This document shows positions 9,490-20,992 of a DNA stretch of 64,000 nucleotides, in pieces. Position 1 is the stretch's first letter; every line of letters starts with the position of its first letter. Source of the stretch: Hippopus hippopus (taxonomy: Eukaryota > Mollusca > Bivalvia > Cardiida > Cardiidae); assembly GCA_946811185.2 (NCBI GenBank), contig OX328105.1, positions 32,243,394-32,307,393 on the forward strand. The letters run 5' to 3'. Both the position numbers and the translations under genes were made by a program. The notes beneath the pieces were generated by a model that did not search any database, had not been told where the DNA came from, and worked only from the letters and a program-made list of their open reading frames with translations.

Positions 9490-9784
9490 TTGTGTAGTTT
9501 TTAACGCTGTTTTCACCATTATTTAAATTATATCACGGATGCCAGTGCGCCATGCTTTCCCGGAGTTTCTTTTAACAGTGCTTCGCACAATATTCTTTCC
9601 AAGCCACTGGGTGCTTTCCCACAAAACTATCGTCGAAACAATGATGAGCAGTGAGAGAGGAATGAATTCTGTCACAATAACAATAATCAATTCTCGGAAA
9701 GAAACTGGCTAAGCTCAGGATTCGAACCAGTAACCTTCTGGTCTCATTTCCTGTACGCTACCGACTTTGCCACCGGGTTCGGCC
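9490..9784 (-). repeat. tRNA-derived SINE, family 2
   Basis: Full-length minus-oriented copy. The 3' domain (GTTTTTAACGCTGTTTTCAC) lies at the low-coordinate end and the tRNA-like head at the high end, with B box GGTTCGAATCC on the minus strand (complement of GGATTCGAACC at about 9719-9729). Confidence 0.75.
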
Positions 9785-9950
9785 TTAGATCGATTAAATC
9801 AGCAGTCTAAGGGTTAAGTTTAACTCTGATTTTTAATTTCAAGACTAATCACCTGATTGGCCGAAATTTTCTGCCTTAGAATGTCTAAGAATTGCTGGTG
9901 AATACAATACCAGCATTAAGAAACATGGCTGGATATAAAGCCATCAGACT

Positions 9951-10178
9951 TATTAACGCTACTCTTCTATATAACAGACGTAAAAATTTTAAAATTGAAC
10001 GCATTTGCCGACCAAAAATTAAATGTTCAAAAAATGGTCTTTGTCTTTAAAAGGGTAGAAAACCTTGTAGGAAATGAAGAAAATGCTGAATACCAACATG
10101 TTCTCCTTTTTTATCGATGTTTTCAAAGCCCTTTTCCACGGGGTCGTTTAAACACGGGACTGTTCGATGAGGGTTTAA
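9951..10178 (+). mobile_element. Family A MITE
   Basis: TTAACGC at the left, then TAAAATTGAACGCATTTGC, hairpin core with AATGCTGAATACCAACATGT, then GGGTCGTTTAAACACGGGAC at the right. The core has decayed. Confidence 0.65.
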
Positions 10179-10395
10179 AACAAGAGAAACTGGTTTACAA
10201 GTATAAAAATTAGCCATATAAGGTCATGTGCAACCTTAAATTAATTCAGGTTTCAGACCAATCTTAGTCCTGCTTTTCTATCTTTGTCACCAATCCTCTC
10301 ATTCCAGCGTCTCTGTCTGCAGTCAAATTATCCAAATTATCTACCAATAAAGCTTAACCCAGCCTGTCTCTTTTTATAAAACCCTCAATATATCT

Positions 10396-10644
10396 GAGCG
10401 GAACTCTGGCAAAAATGGAGTTTATTGCATTCCAGTAATGCATTATATACTAAACAAGTCATCACGTAAAATCCATTTTGCCTAACAACTGTCTGAATCT
10501 GGAAGTAAACTGGTCCTTTGACATCCAGAAAATTGACTTGTAGCAAAAAAATTCGACCCAGGTCAGCCTGCGCAAACTGCGCAGACTGACCTGTGTCGAT
10601 ACTTTTTGCAGATATATAATACCCCCTTTTCACAGAGCACGGCT
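10396..10644. mobile_element. Family D MITE
   Basis: Degenerate termini GAGCGGAACTCTGGC / CACAGAGCACGGCT with the internal palindrome CAGCCTGCGCAAACTGCGCA (10565-10584). A frame read through it (10385-10633, -) is not a gene. Confidence 0.75.
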
Positions 10645-11194
10645 AATTTAAATGTTACTATGTAGGCCGCATATATATTACGTGTAATTAGTTGCTCTCT
10701 CAAGCTAGTTGCTTTGTCTCGAATTATTCGAAGAATTCTTACAGTGTAATTAAGTCATTATATAAAACGTTTACAGGAGAAACATAATGATGGTCGTGAA
10801 TAAATTACAATAGCCTTTTTCTCGCAGCTTTCTAAAATACCACAGCGAACAAAAAAATTCGAATTTGCATTTTTTTGTATTTTTTTGTTTGTTTATTATT
10901 ATGATGTTTTTGTTGCTTCACGCAACATATTAACCCTGTAACTGTAACGCTGGTCAAATGAAAATTTCAGCTGATAATAAAATCTAAAACATAATGATTC
11001 TTAGTTATTTTCGCCGACAAAAGAAAATCTCTACGTTTCGGACGGTGTAAATCCAAGATCAGACTGTACGTTTTGTGCTGTTTGATCTTGGATCTATACT
11101 GTCATCAAAAACGGCACCGTGCTGATTAAGGATTAAACGTAAAATTTTAACAAACGAGAAATTGCTTTTTTTTTCCTTGAGATAGGAACGAACG

Positions 11195-11460
11195 AACCGA
11201 TAAACAGGCGGACACATAAACAGACACATAGAAACACAGACACACACACACAAACACACACAAACACACACACAGACAGACTCAAAGACAACAGAAATAC
11301 GAATACACACAAAGGCACACAGATAACACATTGATGCAGACACACAGACAGACTTACACAACCAGTAACACACATAGACTCACACATATGGCCATACACG
11401 CAGACAGACGGACACACAGACGAATGGCAGATGGTCACACAGACAAACAGACACACGTTG
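11195..11460. repeat. CA/CAGA-rich cryptic microsatellite
   Basis: Interrupted ACACAC and ACAGAC runs. The two long minus-strand frames here are runs of V/C/S and are artefacts of the repeat. Confidence 0.9.
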
Positions 11461-11464
11461 TCAG

Positions 11465-11590
11465 AGCTATAATCACTGTTGCGATGGATATCATCAAACC
11501 TTAGACAGAATTTTGGCTGAGCCGGGAATCGAACGTTCAACTCTTACACTAAAATCCCTACGCCCTACCGCCGAAGCCTCCAGGCTTGGA
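11465..11590 (-). repeat. SINE head fragment, family 2
   Basis: The minus strand has a B-box-like CGTTCGATTCCC and the family's central segment (ATCACTGTTGCGATGGATAT on +). The 3' domain is missing and the microsatellite abuts the break. Confidence 0.55.
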
Positions 11591-11803
11591 TTAACTCTTT
11601 CAGCACCAAATATATTAACTCGATCCTTTGCGATGCATGAAAATAGAATCCACTGAGACCCACATGGATTTTTGTCTCATAGGCTTGACTAAACAAGCGG
11701 AAGGAATAGATCCAAGATCAGACTGCACGTTCTGTGCAGTCTGATCTTGATCTATGCCGTCCGCAAAAGTTCCTGTTTTCGCCTATGGCGCTTAAAGGGT
11801 TAA
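11591..11803 (+). mobile_element. Family C MITE without insertion
   Basis: TTAACTCTTTCAGCACC at the left and GCGCTTAAAGGGTTAA at the right; hairpin core around GACTGCACGTTCTGTGCAGT (11721-11740). Bounded by TTAA on both sides. It is the D-free reference for the composite copies. Confidence 0.8.
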
Positions 11804-11884
11804 ACGATGATGACACTCGATACAGCTTCTCGAAGCAAAAAAATTAGACTTTTTCCACCCCCCCCCCCACAAAAAATGAATTCG

Positions 11885-12134
11885 GGTCATGCTTTGTGAA
11901 AAAGGGACTTATGCATCTGCAAAAGTATCGACCCATGTAAGCCTACGCACGCTGACATTAATCGAAACTTTTTTGCTATGTGTAAAAATTTCTGTATTTT
12001 AAAAGACCATTCTACCTCATGATTCAGTCGGTTAATTCACAAAGTAGATTTTATGATCCGTAATTATGTGATGACCTGCTCGATATAATACATCATGAAG
12101 ATGCATTAAACCCCCTTTTGCCAGAGCGAAGCTC
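11885..12134. mobile_element. Family D MITE
   Basis: GGGTCATGCTTTGTGAAAAAG at the left and CCCTTTTGCCAGAGC near the right end; the internal palindrome is shortened. Confidence 0.75.
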
Positions 12135-12684
12135 TTTAAATCTTTACGGCAGAAGAATTCTTAGATAATTTCGACTCTCCAAGATAGCAACGCCCACGAC
12201 AGTCTCAACTCATTCTCGTAAAATGCTTATTACGGCTCGAGTTTCATTTAAGGAGAGTGTAGATCAAGATCAGACTGCATGGTATATGCAACCTGTCCTT
12301 GTATCTACACTGGCAGGCATTCTGCTAGATACTTTGACAAAAGTAACATCGATTGTGCAATATTTTGGATCTTACTCAATTTGCCCTAAAAAATATCCTT
12401 TATTTAGTTTACACGGTAAGGTTTGTTTCACAAAATGAAACTCAAAATTTTGCTTACAGTAGAATAACATCTGAATCCCATGAGAGTAACTGAATAAACT
12501 CAATCTGGTTTTTGTCAAAATCCGATTATGTACATCCAAAATCGGACTGCATGTCGTATGCAGTCTTATCTTGACCATACAATGCCCGTTAAAGCAGCAA
12601 TATATCCAAATTCTGGTGGAATAATGATTAAGGTTTTAAAATCATTTAACGAAGATCTCGGTCAGTAAAACAGAACAAGATACT

Positions 12685-12906
12685 GTACCAAACAGTCCGA
12701 GTTTTGACTACCCCGGGGGAAATCGGCTTTTGAAAGCATTGTGGGAAAAGGAGAAAATGCTGGTAACCAGCATTTTCTCCTTTACCCACAATGTTTTTCT
12801 CTCTTTAAAAGACAAATTTCAGTTTTTGAGTCATGTTTACTTCGTGGCCTGCAAGTCCTTTTGATATGGACAAGTCTGCAATTTTGTTTTGTGGTAAAGA
12901 GTTTAG
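12685..12906 (-). mobile_element. Family A MITE
   Basis: Minus-oriented copy with a nearly perfect hairpin (12728-12797: GGAGAAAATGCTGGTAACCA, mirrored) and CAAGTCTGCAATTTTG, GTGGTAAAGAGTTTAG at the right. TTAA is lost at both ends. Confidence 0.75.
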
Positions 12907-13202
12907 AGCAGTCTAATCGTAATCTATAAAAGCTAATCTTAAGAGGTGATGGAAAAAATGGTTAGATAAACTACACGTGTATGCATGTTCCGCCAGCAGC
13001 CCTACATTCTGTTTTTCGAATCACAGATATAACTAGCATGATAGTGTTTATTATATGCCAAAGCTGTGTAACATGCTCGTTTATTCGAACTTGTGATTAT
13101 TCGGACATACGGCCTTTTCACAAAGAATTGCATCGAACCCCCATGGCTTTGAAAAAAAGTATAGCAGAATTACAGTATTTCAGTCTTCCTCTCTATACAC
13201 CA

Positions 13203-13373
13203 GTATTTATTTGTCCTTTTGTCTGTCCATCATTCTGTGTGTCTGTGTGTCTGTCTGCCTGCCTGCTTTCCTGCCTGCCTGCTTGTCTGTCTGCCTGTCT
13301 GTCTGTCTGTGAGTCAATATGTCTGTCTCTCTGAGTGTCTGTCTGTCTATCTGTCTGTCCGTCCGTCCGTCTG

Positions 13374-13406
<33 letters not shown>

Positions 13407-13432
13407 CTCTCTCTCTCTCTCTCTCTCTCCCA
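13203..13432. repeat. Compound microsatellite (CTGT, GT, CT)
   Basis: CTGTCTGC-type tetramers, then (GT)n near 13380-13407, then (CT)n to about 13430. Frames in both strands (13193-13614 and 13219-13520) are repeat artefacts. Confidence 0.95.
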
Positions 13433-14266
13433 CCCATCTCTCCCTTCCCCCAACCGAAGACAAACAGACACTCAGATTGACACTCAAACTTATCACACAA
13501 GGAACATAGATTATTTATGACAAAGGTAACTACTACAGTAGTACATGAAATATGCGATGAAAGCGGAAGTCTAAACAAAATAAAACTTGACATGTTGGAT
13601 TTCCTTTTCGACACTCGACAATTTCACTATGAGCACTTTATTCTACATCATCCCTGAAAGGTCAAAATGGGGTCAACATACATGCACGTGTTTTCGTGTA
13701 CGCGTATATCTGCCTCATAAATCAGTATTTTATTACATTCAATTCGGGGAAAGACCTAATTCAAAACGGATCGCGCAGTTGCGCGTTATCTATGGATGGA
13801 AAAGCAGATGGATGGATCGTAAAATCCACTATTTTGACTCCTGACGCTACAAGCGCAAATCAATAAGCTTTCGCGGACTGTGTAGATCACGACCAGACTG
13901 CACAGAAAGTGATCTTAGACCTACACTGTCCGATACGCTTAGGTTATCCCAGCAGAAAGGACTTTGAAATCAAAATACTGTAAAACATGTGTAAGTGGCC
14001 TCAAGCAAGTAACATGCATTATTAAAGGCAAACTAGCTGCCAAAATTCTACAATCGGGAATCAAAATACAGACGATTTTCATCTATAACATTTAAGTGTA
14101 TGGATATTATTATGAGTCTGCAAAATGTGGTACAGTGCGATTTGTCAAAGCTGCTGTCACTGGAAGAAAAACCAATCTTAAAACTAGAATTAAAGTTGCC
14201 AGCCTTATTTGAGTTTCCAGGTTAATTTTTTCTGCCCGTGTGTCCACTTCGTATATGGGTCAGCCT

Positions 14267-14475
14267 TACCCTTAAAGCGCCTTTCACAACTATAGTTGCT
14301 TTTGCAGCCATTGTAGCTCAAGATCAGACTGCACAAAACGTGCAGTCTGATCTTTGACCTACTCTGTCCGTTTTGCTGAGACATTCCAGGTAAAATCGAC
14401 CTTGACATTGCATTTATTTTGGTTTTATTTCTTGATTTAAGATATCTTTTAAGTTTATTCGGCGCTCGTAACCCT
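14267..14475. mobile_element. Family B-like TTAA MITE
   Basis: TTAAAGCGCCTTTCACAAC at the left, hairpin AGACTGCACAAAACGTGCAG (14333ff), and GGCGCTCGTAACCCTTT at the right. The same design recurs at 17056-17246. Confidence 0.55.
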
Positions 14476-17055
14476 TTCAGCGTTATGGGCTTAAACAGTG
14501 ACTTTTGCTGACGGTGTAGATCAAGATCAGACTGCACAGAACGTGCTGTCTGATCTTTGACCTTTACCGTCCACTTGCCTCGTCAAGCCAATAAGAAAAA
14601 AAAAAACTGTAAAAGCGTCTGAGGATTCCATCGTGAGCTGTCGAAAGAAGTCAAGTTTATATTTCGCGTGAACAGTTAAAATAGCCTGTACAGTGTAATT
14701 GATGTAAGGGAAGTAACTCTAAAAATATTAAGTGTTTCAATGGTAAACAGCATTTTCTCCCTTTTCCACAATTTAGCTTTCTCTTTTAGAGGTAGAATTC
14801 ATCAAAACTCATCATTTTATTTCCAGTCTGCAAACGCGTTTAAGTTAAACAAATCTATTTTTTTTTCTTGTGATAACGAATTTCAAAAGCAATGTTCTGT
14901 CTGGTTCGCGGCTTCACTGTAATCGACAACTCTAGGTGGTCCACGTCAGGTTGGGTTCCTCGTTAGTCTGGGAGTTGAATTCTTGACGATCAGTGGCGTA
15001 GCCAGGCATGCATACGCACGTCCGTAAATGTGTAACATCGAAATATCCGTGCGTGCTTTATATCTAAACAAAGAATTTACAAAATGTCAAACCGATTAAA
15101 ACCAAAATTATGCAGTTTTTTTTTTCTTGCAAAAATGTTCCCGATTCTTGAAGTTCAAGAATGCCTACCTTGTAGAAGAGGATGTGTATAAGCTTATACC
15201 TTTCGTTCCAATCCTTTTCGTGTATTTGGAATTTTTTAGAATATGATTATGTGTGTAAACTTTATATTGAAAAAAGTATGTATAAACTTAGAATGCCTAA
15301 CTTCGTTTTCTTCCCGCAGGGAGGGCGGAGGGGGGGGGGTGCTTAGCCAGCCAGTCCTCCCAGACCCATTTCCACATTTGCGTAAGTTAAAAAAGGATCC
15401 AGCCTCGCCCTTGGCATTGTCTGCCATTGTTTGTTCGTTAGCTTGATATCTAACTACTGTAAAAAACTCTACAAAGTAGGCCACGTACAGATTAAATGCG
15501 TAGCGTCCATTACGTACAATAAGGAAGTGTGTGACTTAGACAAAATTGGAACAGGTGAAGCAATTTTTTTTTATCTCTTTATAGAACAACCCCAGCTTCA
15601 TTCTAAAGCCTAAAACTGAAAAAATTCCAAAGCATGGCAAAAAGCCACATGCTGCGATTTCATCCAATTTCTTCTGAATGAAAAATATACGGTATTACTC
15701 GAACAAATTGACATGAAATAAATGACCTCTATTACCATAAATTTCATGCTTGAATTATTGTCCAAACTTAGCTTCGGGTAATGTCGTCTGCATGCGGAAC
15801 TATGTGCACGATTTTTAACTCTTATGCGGCTAATAGATTTGTCGTGTCTTTAAAAAATATTAAAATACCTGAAATAAACACGATTTTGTTGATTTAAATT
15901 GGCAATACGTGGCGGGTGACATAGATCTAAGATGCACTTTCTGTGCAGTCTGATCTTGATCCATGTCATCCACCAAAGCTCTAATATTTTGACTATGGCA
16001 ATGTAAGGGTCAAACCCGACATTTACCGTTAACAGAATTTCCGTACCGTCCGATTATACCCGATGATATAAATATTCACTCTTTAATTATTCTTTGCATA
16101 GAGGTCAGTTTCATGTCAATTTGTTCGAGTAATAACTAAACTGTATCGAACAGTCTAAACTTGATCTGCAATGTCCACAGCACACTCCGTCGCGCTTTGC
16201 TGTCTACGGGTGAAGTAACACTCGCGTTTCGGAATGCCCGATTAAGGTGAACTACGCCCCTAATGCTGAAAAAATGACTCTTAAGACAGCATGGATAGGT
16301 GCACTGACAGTCGCGATATAGGCTAACTGACATAGATCTAATGTTGCAACTGTCCGTAACCCCTAAACAAACAGGGAAGGGACACATTCATAAAATGCAG
16401 CTGAAACTCCAGCTGCAGATCAGTATAACAAAAATTTGACGTAGGCCTTCACATGTACAGAAATCGGCCCACTTTTTCACCCAGTATACTTAAACGTCGA
16501 TATTACATCACTTTTATGTATAGGCTACAAAAATCCTAAACAACCACACAGAGCGGGGATGTTATTAACACTGGAGATTATCATTTATAATATGTAGATC
16601 TAATTAAGTTTAGTTTATATGTTTTTATCGAAAAAAGAAAATGTTCAATCCTTACAAAATGACACACTATGGCCGTTATAGTATATGAAATAGAACCGTG
16701 TCACAAATTAGAACAAGTTTAAAAACATATTATGGTGTTGGCGTACTAGTTCTAAAAAAAAAGCCAATAAGTATAAAAACGAAACTCAAACATAGTTCGC
16801 ATATACAGTAGTAGGCTATTCTTTCTTACATCTACAGGTGAAATAAATGCGAGGCAGGTAAGATTTTATTTATTTCTTTATCCATATCCCTCTCTGTCAG
16901 AAATCTGTAATAGACTAGATCTACACTTTTTTGATTAAACCTATACGATAAAAAGTTTGTCTGAGTTTCAGTAGATTGTTATATGGTAAGGTGTTTTTCA
17001 GCCGACCTACTGCTCGACTGGAGTCTGCATATTTGGCGCTGAGTTAAGTTGACCC
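14476..17055. other. Mostly unique sequence with repeat scraps
   Basis: Contains palindromic B/C cores (14505-14575, 15915-15985), a half family A core (14745-14775), and a SINE scrap near 16275-16325 (AGCATGGATAGGTGCACTG). No exon with credible splice sites and protein similarity was found. Confidence 0.4.
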
Positions 17056-17246
17056 TTAACGCGCCTATCGCAATTATGGTTGCCTTTGCAGCCATTGTTC
17101 ATCAAGATCAGGCTGTACCAAACGTGCAGTCTGATCCTTGATCTACACCATCCGATGAGCTGAAACAGTTTCGCTAAAGCAATCATTTGGGTCTAATTTC
17201 AAGACTGGAAATATTCGTTGGGTTTATTTTGCGCTCTAAGGGTTAA
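17056..17246. mobile_element. Family B-like TTAA MITE
   Basis: TTAACGCGCC at the left and GCGCTCTAAGGGTTAA at the right; internal hairpin with GTGCAGTCTGATCCTTGATC. TTAA is present at both ends. Confidence 0.65.
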
Positions 17247-17414
17247 ACCAGAATTGTTAGATCTAGAGTGTAGATTTACTGATTATAATTTGCTGTTTGT
17301 TTGTCAGTAGCAACTTAGCAGTAATGTCAAACATAGTAAGAACTATATATATAGAAAGCCAATATCGGACTACACGCCCTGTGTGGTCTAGTTCAGATCT
17401 ACTTAGTACGGCAA

Positions 17415-18213
17415 CACGGGTAGGAAACTTCATATTCGGAGCCAATGGCTCCGACGAGAAAATGTTGTGTTGGTCTTCCGTTTCTGAAAATGTCGGCTAA
17501 AATACAACCAAAAAACAGGTAAGCTTGCCATTATTTATAACCATGTGTTCTTATGTCTTTGAAATTCCAAAAAAGGATGTCATACAATGCTCTGGTCATT
17601 CAACGTGTTTTCTGCACTACGGAAATTTGTAACAAATGTACGATGTTGTCTGAATCATTTGTGGCGTGGGTTGACCGTAGCCGAAATAATACGTCACGGA
17701 CCTTAATTCAGTCTGTTATTGCCATTTAATTGGCAAGGTAGAGAGAGTCTTGCTGTCCCAAAAGCGTGAATTAGTGTCTTGAAATGTTACATTCACTGAA
17801 GTAAAGAATTGAAAAGAAATAGCACAACAAATGATAAAGATAAAGACGGGCTCCGATTTGTGGACCGGCTCTGAATATGTAAGTCGGCGCCGATTGATGA
17901 GGGCTTCATTTCAAAAATTCAGTTTCCTGTAAAAAATTACTTAGGAAGTAGGCTTTGTTTTTCCGTTAATACCTTTCAGTCCAAAATGTAATACATTTGT
18001 TGGATGGAAATAAAAGGACTGGTATTGGCACGATTGAAAAATGTTGTCGAACATTAGTCTATATAAATTTAGTAGCTTTTGATCAACAGAATGGTCTATA
18101 CATGTATACAGCATTTGTCATACTTTCGTCGTAAGTGCAGCCCACACGTAAGCAAAAATAATGAAAAACATTTGGCATCTTCGGAAGGCGATTTAGTCTT
18201 GAAACAGTCGTTA
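17415..18213 (+). repeat. Left arm of a large inverted duplication
   Basis: About 0.8 kb that reappears reverse-complemented at 19013-20110. Shared blocks include CGGAGCCAATGGCTCCGAC (about 17435ff), AAAGAAATAGCACAACAAAT (17813-17832) and GGCATCTTCGGAAGGC (about 18175-18190). Substitutions and small indels are scattered, so the duplication is not very recent. Both arms hold ATGTCGGCT followed by a CAG|GTAAGC donor-like site. Confidence 0.9.
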
Positions 18214-19012
18214 AAAAACCAAATGGAAAATGTACCGACCGTAGCAGAGATATTGAATTAAAAAAAAAAACTTACAAAGCGTGAGAAATGCAACTGACCT
18301 ATTCGCAATACACGCCTCAGGATATATGTGTTAACACTCTTAACTCTTTTTAACATTTAACACGACACAACAGTATGTCAGGTGGGTGGGGTATATACAA
18401 TATATCTACATATCTGTATGAATGTCCTAAACATTGTCGACTGTCGTTTGCACTTGTTTCAGAAATCTCACGTCGACCTTCCCCCCCTTCTAATGTAGAA
18501 ATCATTCACTTTACGTCGCAATTAGATTGAGATTCCAGCTCCAATATCATAATTTATTGAGTGTGTATGTAAATTAGCTGTTTTGAGTGATTATTTAGGA
18601 TAAAAAGGCAGTTTGAAGGGTCTTTGAGGGGATGATGTAAATTTGGCACATGCTTTGTCTTGGGTTTTCGTGTTTTGCCGGGACGAGTAGTTTTGATTAA
18701 ATAAAAAGTAAAATTCTGAATTAAAAAAAAAACATGTGTTTTGTCATTTTTTCGAAGAGTTTAGGGAATTTCAATGATGTATTTTACGTTTTCGTCTGCT
18801 TAAAGAAAGCATTGAAAATCTTCAAGTTTTGAAAAACCTTGCTCCGAAAAAAATACCCGATGTCCGAAATCATTTTAAGCATGTGCAGACGAAATGGATA
18901 CATGTACCAATAAAAAGCGCATAAAAGGTATTGATCGAAAGACGGATTTCTGACGCCTATAAGGCACAGATTTTCACTTTTGGAGTTTCTGCGGCCTTTT
19001 ATATAGCTTTAA
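18214..19012. other. Spacer between inverted-duplication arms
   Basis: About 0.8 kb of unpaired A/T-rich sequence with no recognised gene or repeat. Confidence 0.5.
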
Positions 19013-20110
19013 AACGACTGTTTCAAGACCAAATAGCCTTCCGAAGATGCCAAATGTTTTTCATTATTTTTGCTCATGTGTGGGCTACACCTACGACGAA
19101 AGCATGACAAAGGCTATATACATGTATAGACCATTCCGTTGATCAAAAGCTACACAAAAGTATTTTCAAAATTTAGACAGACTAATGTTTTCAATCGTGA
19201 CAATACCAGTACCTTTATTTTCATAAATTCGGCCATGTTCCATCCAACAAATGTAGTACATTTTGGACTGAAAGGTATTAACGGAAAAACAAAGCCTACT
19301 TCCTAAGTAATTTTTTACAGAAAACTGAATTTTTAAAAATGAAGCCCTCATCAATAGGCGCCGACTTACATCTTCAGAGCCGGACCACAAATCGGAGCCC
19401 GTCTTTATCTTTATCATTTGTTGTGCTATTTCTTTTCAATTCTTTACTTCAGTGATTGTAAATTTCAAGACACTAATTCACACTTTTGGGACAGCAAGAC
19501 TCTCTCTACCTTGCCAATTAAATGGCAATTATAGACCTAATAGACCGAATTTAGGTCCGTGACGTATTATTTCGGCTACGGTCAACCCACGCCACAAATG
19601 ATTCAGACAACATAGTACACTTGTTGCATGAAAGCACGTTGAAAGACCAGAGCATTGTATGAAATTCTCTTTTTTTGGAATTTGGTTGGTTGGTTGTATT
19701 GGGGTTTTAACGCCACTTTAACAGCTAAGGTCATATCATGGCGGTCGGTGACGCACATGTGTTTCCTGGCTTTCTCACACCAGTACTAACACAACTTTCT
19801 TTCCAAAGCCACCGACTACTTTTCTCACATGCTTCAGCAGAGGTGAGAGGCGAAAATACGCCGGAAAGAAAGTTCGCCTCAACCGGGTATCGAACTCACA
19901 ACCACCAGGTCATGAGTCCGACACGCTCACCACTGAGCCACCCGGGCGGGCTTTTTGGAAATTCAAAGACATAAGAACACATGATTACAAATAATGACAA
20001 GCTTACCTGTTTTTTAGTTGTTTTTCAGCCGACATTTTCAGAAACGGAAAACTAACACAACATTTTCTCGTTGGAGCCATTGGCTCCGAATATGAAGTTT
20101 CCTACTCGTG
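19013..20110 (-). repeat. Right arm of the inverted duplication
   Basis: Reverse complement of 17415-18213 with a SINE (about 19683-19950) inserted. Around the SINE the arm reads TTTTTTGGAATTT and CTTTTTGGAAATTC, whereas the left arm has one uninterrupted copy. The SINE therefore arrived after the duplication. Confidence 0.9.
19683..19950 (-). repeat. tRNA-derived SINE, family 1
   Basis: Full-length minus-oriented copy of the element at 23473-23740. The head (high end) has B box GGTTCGATACCC and A box TGGCTCAGTGG on the minus strand. The tail is (GGTT)n at 19684-19697. It has an approximately 10-12 bp target duplication (TTTTTGGAA). Confidence 0.88.
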
Positions 20111-20254
20111 GCAACGTATACTGGGCTTTCAAGCGTTAAACATTTTGAACACAAATATGATTTTCAATAACGCAGGAAGACATGTAGGGAAAAAAATGAG
20201 GAAAACGGAGAAATTGTTTGTGCTGAGCAATTTCTCCTTTAGTCACAAGCTTTC

Positions 20255-20450
20255 ATGGCCCTGTCTCCGTCGTACGTCCGTACATGCGTCCGCCCGTCCG
20301 TGCGTAAAATTTTATTTCAAACATCTTCCCTGAAACTGCATGTCCAATTTTGACCAAACTTTACAGAAGTGATCCTACCATAGTCCTTTTCAGAATTTCT
20401 TTTTAAAGGATCTACTGGGAATTACTGCTTGAAAGAGGCCGTTTGAGAGT
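20255..20450 (+). repeat. Fragment of a bivalve-type interspersed repeat
   Basis: CCGTCGTACGTCCGTACATG and AATTTTGACCAAACTTTACA (20345ff) resemble the start of the repeat at 26236-26900. No coding capacity. Confidence 0.5.
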
Positions 20451-20497
20451 TTTGTTTAGTGTATATTAGAGTTAATATTTCTTACAACATAATGTTA

Positions 20498-20604
20498 TTG
20501 ATCAAGTACTTTCGTATAGGCCTAGTTGCAGATCCTCGGTCTGCGGTATTAATGCCGCTGACCGAGGACTTGTAACGCTGCCAATACGAAAATACTTGAT
20601 TAAT
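20498..20604. repeat. Imperfect hairpin upstream of pirin
   Basis: ATTGATCAAGTACTTTCGTA on the left is mirrored by TACGAAAATACTTGATTAAT on the right, with inner arms GATCCTCGGTC and GACCGAGGAC. It lies about 260 bp before the pirin start codon. Confidence 0.7.
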
Positions 20605-20862
20605 GTTAGTTTTACCAATTAACCCCCGGTACTTGTCGTCCATTTTGAATTCGATATTGGATGACTGATATTGGCCGAGTTTTCCTCGTATTGGCCGAGT
20701 TTGTTGATGCAGGCCGAGTACGTCATATGGTGTTAAAAGAACCGTTTTCGTTATATAAATGCAATAATGATTTAGCGAGTGCTGTAATTTTCTATGTTAG
20801 TGTAAGCGGTAGTAACCAGTATTTCCTTATTGCCCTGTATCTCGTTCTTGCAGGATTTAACG

Positions 20863-20992
20863 ATGGTCCAGCGATCCGTTGGAAATGTGGTTACGCCGAG
20901 AAAACAGCGAGAAGGTGGAGGATTTATGGTGAGGCGTGTCATAGGTGGAGTCATACCGTCATGTGACCCGCTTTTGATGCTGGATCACTTCG
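20863..20992 (+). CDS. PIR: Pirin exon with start codon
   Basis: The acceptor CTCGTTCTTGCAG ends at 20853, then GATTTAACG and ATG at 20863. It encodes residues 1-43, including MVRRVIGG and DPLLMLDHF, and ends at a GTAATG donor in phase 1. The upstream noncoding exon could not be placed. Confidence 0.93.

Noticed and set aside
11059..11540. Two minus-strand frames of 104 and 135 codons
   Set aside because: They read through CA/CAGA repeats and consist of V, C, S and L runs; no protein family.
13193..13614. Several overlapping long frames on both strands
   Set aside because: All are produced by the CTGT/GT/CT microsatellite; they are open on both strands for compositional reasons.
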